DNA of 64,000 nt, taken from the NCBI GenBank assembly GCA_019915015.1, contig JAHBBC010000013.1, positions 310,001 through 374,000 on the forward strand, read 5' to 3'. This stretch comes from Auriscalpium vulgare. Taxonomy: Eukaryota; Basidiomycota; Agaricomycetes; Russulales; Auriscalpiaceae. The position numbers were made by a program, and so were the translations under genes. The notes beneath the pieces are model-generated. The model ran no database searches and was not told the DNA's origin. It worked only from the letters and a program-made list of their open reading frames with translations. This document shows, in pieces, positions 56,733 to 64,000 of the stretch (its first letter is position 1; each line of letters opens with the position of its first letter).

Positions 56733-59700
56733 TCACTCCATCTCTTCCCAGACCTGCTCATCGGCACCCTCAATATCCTCGTCATTGAGGGCATCGACCG
56801 TGAAAGCTTCAATCCTCCGCGCAAGTTCGTCCATGTCAGCGGCACCCTGCTCCCTCATCGCGTCGTCGTAGCCGCCATCGTCGTTAACCGGTGCCCTGGG
56901 GTCCCAGGATATCGGTTCACCTTTCCATCCTCCGATGAGGTTGATGTAGTTGAGGAATTTCCGCCACAACGGATCCAGAGAGAGGACGGAGGGATCACCC
57001 ACAATCGCAAGGAGTGCCTTCGCACGAGTGATCGCGACTAACGACGACGAATCAGATAAAGGGCCAATCCGCAATATATGTATCGCACCATTGAGACGTC
57101 TCGGGTTCGCGACGAAGCCGAGAGTGTGCTTCAGGTCATACGTGATGTACTCCCGGCTGCTCCGCACGCCCGACATTATGATGACCCGATACTCCTACAT
57201 TTTGAATAACGTCAATATGACCGTTTGCATGCAGGACACAAGAGAGGAGACGTACCAGGCCCTGAAACTCCTCGGCGCTGCCAACCTTCACGTCCTGAGC
57301 GAAACTCCTCAGGGCCAGGCGAATCTTCGTGCATTGCGCACGATACTGCGCAATTATCCCAATCTCTGACTGAGCTTAAAGATACCAATTATGCAGCGTG
57401 AGGTCGGTGCGTTGAGGAGTGGGATGAAGTGACGTACCGACCCCGCTCCTGAGGAGGTCTCGCGCATACTGCTGTATGACCAAGACCTCCTCCACGTTGA
57501 AGAAGGATGGCGATGATGCCTCCCGAGCATCCTGCCCCGATACCGCGTGGAAAACAACGGGAAACTTCTTGTTTGGAAGCAATGAGTTGCCCAGCAACGA
57601 GTTGATGGACGTCGGGTCCCCGCAGGTCTGCAACTCGTTGCCGTAAAACTGCTCGTTGGGAAACCGCAGAATGGCAGGGTGAGATCGGTAGTTTTTCAGC
57701 AACTTGACGAAGCTGAAGACCACGTAAGCTCCCATTTCGACTGCCATCCTGCGAAACACGTACCACGCGGAGTTGCCCTGGTAGGCCTTCCTGTCCATCA
57801 AACGCTCAAGGTAGCTGATGTCCAAGCCGAGCTCCCGAGCAATCGGAGAGCGGATGATAGGCCCCAATTGCCTTGGGTCGCCGAGAAGAACGACATGTGT
57901 CGTTGGATCTGCCATGCTCCGGATAGGAACCATGGCCTCTGGCTCCGTTGCCTGGCCCGCCTCGTCCACGAAAATGTGCGTAAAATGACCCCGGGGCATG
58001 CCCACGCCGGCCGCGAAGGCGGACGACAGGCACGTCGTCACAATGACCCGGTAACTCATCAAGATATCCAAGTCCGGGTGGGAAAAGAGTCCTTCCCCGT
58101 TAATGAACGTGAATGGCACAAGTTTATTCGACACAGTCTGCCGGTCACGGCTGGGGGCGTAAAACCGAAACATCACCGCACGGCCCAGATCCTTGAGGCG
58201 GCTCGCGATGATATCTGTCGCCGAATTGCTCGGCGCGCAGGCTAGAATCCGCGCTTTGGGATCGCGGGCGAGGACCTGGCGCATGGCCTCGACTCCGGTA
58301 ACCGTCTTCCCTGTTCCTGGCCTGGCGTCCGTCAGACATTACAGCGACGAATGCAAGATCACTAAGATTGACTTACGGTCCGAACAAAAGGAACGGAGCA
58401 GCGCCTGCAGCGCGGGTGACAATGGCCTTGACAGCCCGCCATTGCAAAGGATTGCTCGCAATCAGCGGGTTGTATGGGGTCGAGATGTTACCCGATGGAA
58501 CCCTGCCGACATTCTTTACTTCGGGGAATGCGAAGTGCGTCTCACTGAGCGGCAGATTCATGATCTGATGTTGCCGTCGTATTGGTATCCTATTGAGGAG
58601 GAAATGTATATCATATCCCGGCGCAGAGGAAGGGAAAGAGCCGTGAAATCGAAGGCTAACGTCTGTCTCGTGGACAAAATGTACGTGTCCTTCGTACAAT
58701 CTTCCGCCGACATCCCCATGGCGCTTGACAAGCATGCGGTCGCCTGGCAAGTTCATGAATTCAGTCTAGGGTGATATCAGGAAGGGTCGAACGAACCGAT
58801 CAGGACGCTGGGTCGTTTTTCTGCGAGCCCGGGAACATGCAGCCTAACGAAATGCTTGTTGGCTCCACAGCCTTCAAATAGATAAAGTCGCTTACTGATA
58901 GAACACCCCATGCCGTACTAGCGCTTTGTTCTCCATGTCATACACCTCTAGGTCACGCCTGGCATGAGGAAGGGTCAATACAAGATAATAAACGAACGCA
59001 GCATGCAGACGTACTGGGCGCGATACTCCTCGATCCACAGTAAATACTTGAAGTGTATGCTATACGTCTTTTTCGAGAGGGGCTTGGCGAAAAATCTCGT
59101 CTGGATTTCGCTTAGAATATCCGCGCCCGCAGGACGCGCCAACACCTCTTGAATGGCGGGCGGGATAAGAGACTTGGGCAGCCTGCCTCTCCATTGGATA
59201 GCCATAAGCCTCGGCGGGGCGACGCCCTCCACTACCTGACCGCGCCATTCGTTGCGCCCCCTCCGAGGCTGGACGTAGGGCGCCTGCGGTCGCAGACGCT
59301 CCACTTCTTCTGGGTCGCCGACGATAGCGATTACCGATCGCGAGATGAGGAACTTCTTGCCCGACGACACAACCTGAAATGTTAGTTCAAGCTGGTCGAC
59401 GTAACGCCCGATGGGTGAGGAAGGCAAGGAAATGACAATTTGCGCGTCGACCCCTTGATGCAGCGTGTCCGACGAGGATATTATGGAGGCCGAAAAGCTG
59501 AACAAACCCGATGAGTACTGAGAGCAGCGACTGCACGAGAACAGATGTCTTACATGTGCCTGCCCGGGGCCGTCCACCGATGCTGGACCACCCTGATGCT
59601 CGTCGACGGCGTGACGACCTGGATTGTGAAACTTTTTTTATAGCCTCTCGCGGCTTGAGAGATGGGTACGGTGCCCAGGTCCAACGCTGAACCGTCCTGG

Positions 59701-59777
59701 GCGACGGCGACGCCTTCCTTGTCGGCGCGCGCATATTGAAGTAGGGCTCGGTGGCCTGGTGAGAGTCTTGGAGGCAT
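56733..59777 (-). CDS. SF1 RNA helicase, SDE3/MOV10/SAD-3-like, copy 3, without zinc fingers
   Basis: The start at 59777 (MPPRLSPGHRALLQYARAD) corresponds to the point just after the zinc fingers of copy 2; no finger is seen upstream. Core motifs: FLLFGP|GTGKTVTGVEAMRQVL with a P-loop intron (about 58318-58378); ACAPSNSATDIIASRL; HIFVDEAGQATEPEAM; LLGDPRQLGPIIRS; LLKNYRSHPAIL; VIIMSGVRSSREYITYDL; VAITRAKALLAIVGDP. The C-terminus is acidic (EQVWEEME) and closely parallels copy 2 (NYI..GGWKGxPISWDP in both). Intron positions around the P-loop and after the VI motif region match copy 2, so the pair is a tandem duplication. All motifs are intact. Confidence 0.83.
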
Positions 59778-60225
59778 GGCTGTCGGAATAGCGAGGGAGA
59801 CGGGGAGAGAAGAAGGGGAAGAGGATGTCGCACCGCAGCTGGCAGCGGAAGGTTATCCCTAAGACACACGCATCGCGCGTTGTCTGCGCGCAGCGCAGCG
59901 AGGCCGATGATTGCCATGATAGGCATTCCGCAGGCGCCGTTGGTACAAACAGGTTGGGCAGGTCTGCATATGGCGTCAGTGCGCAGTAGTGTAATGATAA
60001 TTCGGATGCACGTTACCTAGAAGAAGCTCTCGCACCGTTGCAACGCGGTGATCACTGTCATACGCGACGCCTCCTGCTGGAGGCGAAGCGTCGGGGGTTC
60101 AAGGGACATCACTGTACCGTCGTCTTGTACAAGATCGGGGAGAGTCACGCCTTATACAGAACACGCGCGGATGGGTACTGTATAATGGAAACGACGGGGA
60201 AGATGTACAATACAAGGAAAACACA
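59778..60225. other. helicase copy 3 promoter and proteasome-gene 3' flank
   Basis: No gene supported. A GC-rich hairpin-like sequence (GACGCCTCC...GGAGGCGAAGCGTC near 60065-60090) is present. Confidence 0.45.
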
Positions 60226-61761
60226 TTATGAGAATAGCTTGTTGACTGAGGTATTGGCTTCCTGGTTTTTCTTCAAGACCTGTAACGGAATTGTGCGTCA
60301 ATACTCCTTCAAAGACATGCATGGGATCGAACACGTACCTTCGCCACAGCAAATTCAAAGTCCTCTTGTGTGACGTGCTGCCGCCGCTCGCGCAACGCAT
60401 ACATACCTACCCAATCACATTCATCAACGGCGGCGAAGACTCCAATCATGCAAAATACTGACCTGCTTCCGTGCAAATGCCACGCACTTCTGCACCAGAG
60501 CATTGGCCCATCTTCTCGGCCAACGCCCTCAGATTGATGCCCCGCTGCAGAGACATCTGAGGCAGACGGAATGAGTTCCAGCCGGCTAGGAACCAGAACA
60601 CTCAACGCCTACCTTCCGGGAATGAATCCGAAGAATAGCCACGCGGGCCTCAGGGCCCGGAGGCGGGAACTCAATCTTGCGGTCGATGCGTCCAGGGCGA
60701 AGGAGCGCGGAGTCGAGGATGTCTGTGGGGTAGACAAATTAAGCCACGTCAGGGTTTGAGGCATTTGAAATGGACGAACCTATGCGGTTAGTAGCCATGA
60801 TGACCTTGATGTTCTTCGTCGACTCGAAGCCATCCAGCTGGTTCAGCAGCTCCAGCATCGTACGCTGCACCTCCGAGTCCCCGCCGCCCGAGCCGCTTTC
60901 CCCGCGCGAGCTACCGATAGAGTCGATTTCGTCCATGAAGATGATGCTCGGCGCGTGCTCGCGTGCCATGACGAACAGCTCGCGCACCATGCGGCTGCCC
61001 TCGCCGATGTACTTCTGCACGAGCTCGGACCCGGACACACGGATGAACTTGCAGTCCGTGTGGTGCGCAACCGCGCGCGCGAGGAGCGTCTTCCCTGTCC
61101 CCGGTGGGCCGTAGAGTAGCACGCCCTTCGGCTGCGCAATGCCGAGAGACTCGAAGAGCTCGGGGTGCTTCACAGGCAGCTCGATGACCTCCTTTATCTC
61201 TTTGATTTGCTTATCAAGACCGCCGACCATCTCGTATGTGCTGTCTGGGACCTTCTCGACCATCATGAGCGAGACGAGGGGGTCGACCTTATTTGGAAGG
61301 ATCTTGTGGATGGTGTACGAGTCGGAGCGGAGGGCAACGCGAAGAGATGGTTTCAGTGATGCCAGGTCAATGTCACCGTCGATGTCGACAACTATAGGAC
61401 GTAAGAAGCTGCATCGTCAATGACGAGGCTGAGGACGCACTGTACTTTCCCTCAGGCTGCACCTTCACCAGCACCTTATTCTTGCCCATCACCTTCACGA
61501 CTTCACCAACATAGCTTCCCGGCTCGTGAAGCAGCTGAAGCTCCTCCCTGAGCAAGCGCACTGCACAGATAGTTCAGCCCTTGTCGTACACGCGTTCCCA
61601 GCCCGCAACTCACCCCGCGCATTGAGAGCATTCCGTTGTGCTTCTAACCGGCGTAAGTTCTGTGTCTTCTGGTTGATGAGAAGCTCTGCGGCCTCAATCT
61701 TGGCCTGGTAGTAGGCCTTGATGCCTCCTGGAGGTGTTGGCAATTGAACAGCGACAGGCAT
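60226..61761 (-). CDS. RPT6: 26S proteasome AAA ATPase subunit Rpt6
   Basis: One of six ATPases that unfold substrates into the 20S core. The start at 61761 ([13 protein letters not shown]) leads into the N-terminal coiled coil ([25 protein letters not shown]), then the OB domain ([26 protein letters not shown]). AAA motifs: [13 protein letters not shown] (Walker A), [15 protein letters not shown] (Walker B), [28 protein letters not shown] (sensor 1 and arginine fingers), and [20 protein letters not shown] (sensor 2). The C-terminus ends NTSVNKLFS with the stop at 60226-60228. The total is about 405 residues, as in yeast Rpt6/Sug1, whose sequence it follows closely ([26 protein letters not shown]). 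Small introns separate the exons; all frames are intact. Confidence 0.95.
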
Positions 61762-63215
61762 GGCGGTGTGGTAGGTCGATAGCGATGCGGACGTCGAAGA
61801 CGCGTACGCGTTTGCGTGACAATATAACACTGTGACAGTTACATTATACAGTCACGGTCATAGTCACAGCTTGTCACCCTCAGACTCTGACCGAGGGTAC
61901 GTTGGCCCGCAGCTATGTACCGTCTGCTCTCTACAATATCGCGTCGGTCCTCTCCGTAGACTGACAGCTGCCATCCCCTGCACAGGGCCCTGAGATCACC
62001 ACGAATCCGAAGAATCACGTCGCCAATAGATTGTTTCCGCGCTTCAAAGGATATATTTGTCGCTGTGGGGATTAGCCTCGCACGCTTCACCATATGCTCT
62101 GATGGGCTTGTACTCAGGGATGCCATAACTTTCCCCAAGGTTAAGATATTTGAAAATCAAATTCATGTGGCGCGGCAATACTGCCCTGTGGAATGATGCC
62201 TTCGTGCCTTCGTCGAACCAGCATGCCCGACTCGTCGTAGACGCGTCTTCCAACGGCCGCGAACCGCCCTTATCTCGCCACCTGCTGCTGACGATACGCA
62301 GAACCTTCAATCGCGCCATGGAGCCCCTAAGAACCTTGACAGCGGGATCCGGAGATGCCTTCCTGCTCCTTCCCGTCACGAATCACGATCGACTGAGTCG
62401 ACCCCAGAAAACACGCCGAGCAATCGGTGAATTGGTGAAGCAGCCGTGGGTCGCGGTGTAGTCTCCCAGGTCCCTTCAGACCCAGACTTGGCGGGTGCCG
62501 TAGAGAAAGAGGCGCCGCGCGCTAGAGCAAGATCAGATCACGGTAACTCGTTCGGCGTACCTTTCGCGCGTGCGACAGAGAAGACAGCAGCGCCTGCCGA
62601 CATCCACAAGTCTGCATGGATCAGACACGGGGGTATCATGTCGCTGATCTTATCCCGACATTGCCCAGCAAAGCCGAAGCCGCACGCACCGCGAACGGAC
62701 ACGGGCGGAGAGCGTCGGCCGGGTTACGCGAGCCTCGCATGTTGCTGTCCGACCGCGGTCCTCTTCTGAGGGCTTCTCCGGTTAGAGTTTAGGGTGACGC
62801 TGCTGCCTGCACCAGAGCCTGCACGAATCGGACAGCGTCCGCTTGTCGCATCCAGTGGGAAGCCGGAAGCGCTGACATTGCCCAGCTCTCGACGAAGGCA
62901 GGGGTGCCCACGTGTTCTGAAATGAATGCAAGAGGCGGTTAACCGAACAGTCGACACATGGGGCGGGTTGAAAATACCTTCACGGCAACGCCGCACTTCT
63001 ACGGGTTCTGGCAACGAACGGTCAGGGAGTGTAATGGGAGTACAATGGGGGATTTTATAGCTCGAAGGCTCTGCTGCTATCTTTACTATCAGCTGCGCTA
63101 CACGCTTTTTACCGAGACGACAGTGTCCGAGTCCGACATCTGGTCCATCGAGGTCCATCGCCGCCATCTGATTGACCGCGTGCCTCCAGCACCGTGCTCA
63201 CACTCGCGCTCACGC
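61762..63215. other. 1.45-kb region without a supported gene
   Basis: Several 100-150-codon frames on both strands (for example minus 62044-62379 and 62724-63167, plus 62150-62461) show no motif or splice structure. It contains the Rpt6 promoter and the 3' flank of the next gene. Confidence 0.4.
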
Positions 63216-63943
63216 TCACATACCATACTTCCTTTTGACCGCCGTCCAGCCAGGCCCAGCGGCCGCCACGCTCTCCACGAAGCGTTCCATGTCCTGCTCC
63301 GGGATGCGGTTGATGTCGATACTGTTCCAGTATCGCCCGATGATGAATGTGATGTCCTGCGCGTCGCGCTCCGCGCCGCGGCTGCGCTCGGTCAGCGACG
63401 GATCGATGGACGGGGCATGGGTACCGCTCACATTACCCAGGTTTTTAATTTGGCGCGTATGAACTCGGAGATGGTCAGAAAGGGCACGCCGCTGACCATC
63501 ATGACGTTGAGCGCGTCGAGGCGCCGTGGGCCCGCCTCACCCGCCGGCAATATTTCGATCTCTATTGGGGGTATGCAGCGATGATATTTGGTATGTAGCC
63601 TGCAAAGCAGACGTCTGCAAGCGCCAGAAGAGGAAATATGGCGGCTGGATGCGTACCGGTTGCTCCATGGTGAAGGCGTGATGGTGAGCTCTGTGCTGCC
63701 GGTGAGTGCCTGCCGCACTCGACGAAATGGATGCACTGTCCCTCCCTCCACGATGCAGAAAACCTCCTAGACCGCGATGAGCGCTGCACCAGCAAAGGTC
63801 AAGACGATGCATACGTCGGCCTGCGGGCTGTTCGCGAGCACTGCGACGAAGAGACTGCCGTGGAACGCATGGGGTACCCCGCTGGCGCGCAGGGATTGCG
63901 AGAGGGCGCTGGCGGCCTCGAGGAGTCGTCGTGTCTCAGGCAT
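63216..63943 (-). CDS. nucleotidyltransferase-fold-like protein (tentative)
   Basis: The start at 63943 (MPETRRLLEAASALSQSL) precedes PHAFHGSLFVAVLANSPQAD, reminiscent of the hG[GS] region of minimal nucleotidyltransferases. After a short intron (GTATGC...TCTAG) comes EVFCIVEGGTVHPFRRVRQA, which resembles the D-x-D strand but reads EVFC, so the catalytic Asp pair is not obvious. Next exons: TITPSPWSNR|LHTKYHRCIPPIEIEILPAGEAGPRRLD (GTACGC donor), then VPFLTISEFIRAKLKTW|RSRGAERDAQDITFIIGRYW, the usual C-terminal arrangement of this fungal family (lysine helix, then D-x-xDI-FI). It ends AVKRKYGM at 63216. All splices keep the frame, giving about 190 residues. Function is unknown and it may be catalytically inactive. 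Confidence 0.55.
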
Positions 63944-64000
63944 AATGGGAGAGCAGGTTGGAAAGCCCTTGGATAATAGACATGATATGACAGAAGGTTG

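Noticed and set aside
61839..63167. Several 100-150-codon frames between Rpt6 and the nucleotidyltransferase-like gene
   Set aside because: They overlap each other on both strands, with no recognisable domain or coherent exon structure.
1..64000. CRISPR array, prophage, or bacterial-style operons
   Set aside because: The window is spliced fungal DNA; no regularly spaced short repeats and no phage or bacterial gene organisation are present.
1..64000. Secondary-metabolite gene cluster
   Set aside because: The carboxylesterase and the SDR are the only enzymes that could belong to one; no PKS, NRPS, terpene cyclase, P450 or dedicated transporter is seen, and the SDR matches the fatty-acid elongation type.

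Overview
The window is nuclear DNA of a filamentous basidiomycete, most probably an Agaricomycete (mushroom or polypore class). Genes are dense and carry many 45-65 nt introns with GT(A/G)NGT donors, CTNAC-like branch sites and YAG acceptors. The gene families are typical of Agaricomycetes: divergent G-alpha subunits, expanded F-box proteins, type-B carboxylesterases, DUF4436-like membrane proteins and SDE3/MOV10-like helicases. No bacterial operon or rRNA is present. The species cannot be named from sequence alone.

Layout. 0.3-3.9 kb: a multi-exon membrane/ectodomain gene (+), convergent with DUF4436-like copy A (-). 5.0-7.0 kb: a divergent G-protein alpha gene (-) with several apparent one-base losses. 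8.24-13.53 kb: a hAT DNA transposon with an exact 8-bp target-site duplication, carrying a Ulp1-like protease gene and a broken transposase. 14.24 kb: an intron-containing tRNA-Gly(GCC). 14.8-16.0 kb: a 5'-truncated paralog of the first gene. 17.7-19.6 kb: a secreted type-B carboxylesterase. 20.1-21.4 kb: a 3-ketoacyl-CoA-reductase-like SDR. 21.8-25.4 kb: a head-to-tail segmental duplication of an F-box gene, the second copy broken, with a perfect palindrome at the junction. 26.0-28.1 kb: aspartokinase. 28.9-30.3 kb: a coiled-coil protein. 30.6-33.4 kb: a ChAPs-family (exomer) TPR protein. 34.3-35.8 kb: DUF4436-like copy B. 37.5-38.8 kb: a small-heat-shock-domain protein. 39.2-42.6 kb: helicase copy 1. 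43.2-46.2 kb: Xaa-Pro aminopeptidase P. 48.1-49.5 kb: DUF4436-like copy C. 50.4-52.0 kb: a NIPA-type Mg2+ transporter. 52.3-55.8 and 56.7-59.8 kb: helicase copies 2 and 3. 60.2-61.8 kb: proteasome ATPase Rpt6. 63.2-63.9 kb: a nucleotidyltransferase-fold-like protein.

How the genes relate. Housekeeping genes (Rpt6, aspartokinase, aminopeptidase P, ketoacyl reductase, NIPA, ChAPs) read cleanly, which shows that the sequence is good around them. Between about 5 and 13 kb the reading frames of the G-alpha gene and of both transposon genes are interrupted by small indels, mostly apparent single-base losses in short homopolymers. That is either local decay or local consensus error. The most notable theme is family expansion: three SF1 helicases of the RNA-silencing SDE3/MOV10/SAD-3 type within 21 kb, three DUF4436-like genes, and two pairs of duplicated genes. 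No genes form an evident metabolic cluster. Exon boundaries were read by eye; spans run from the proposed start codon to the stop codon and include introns.
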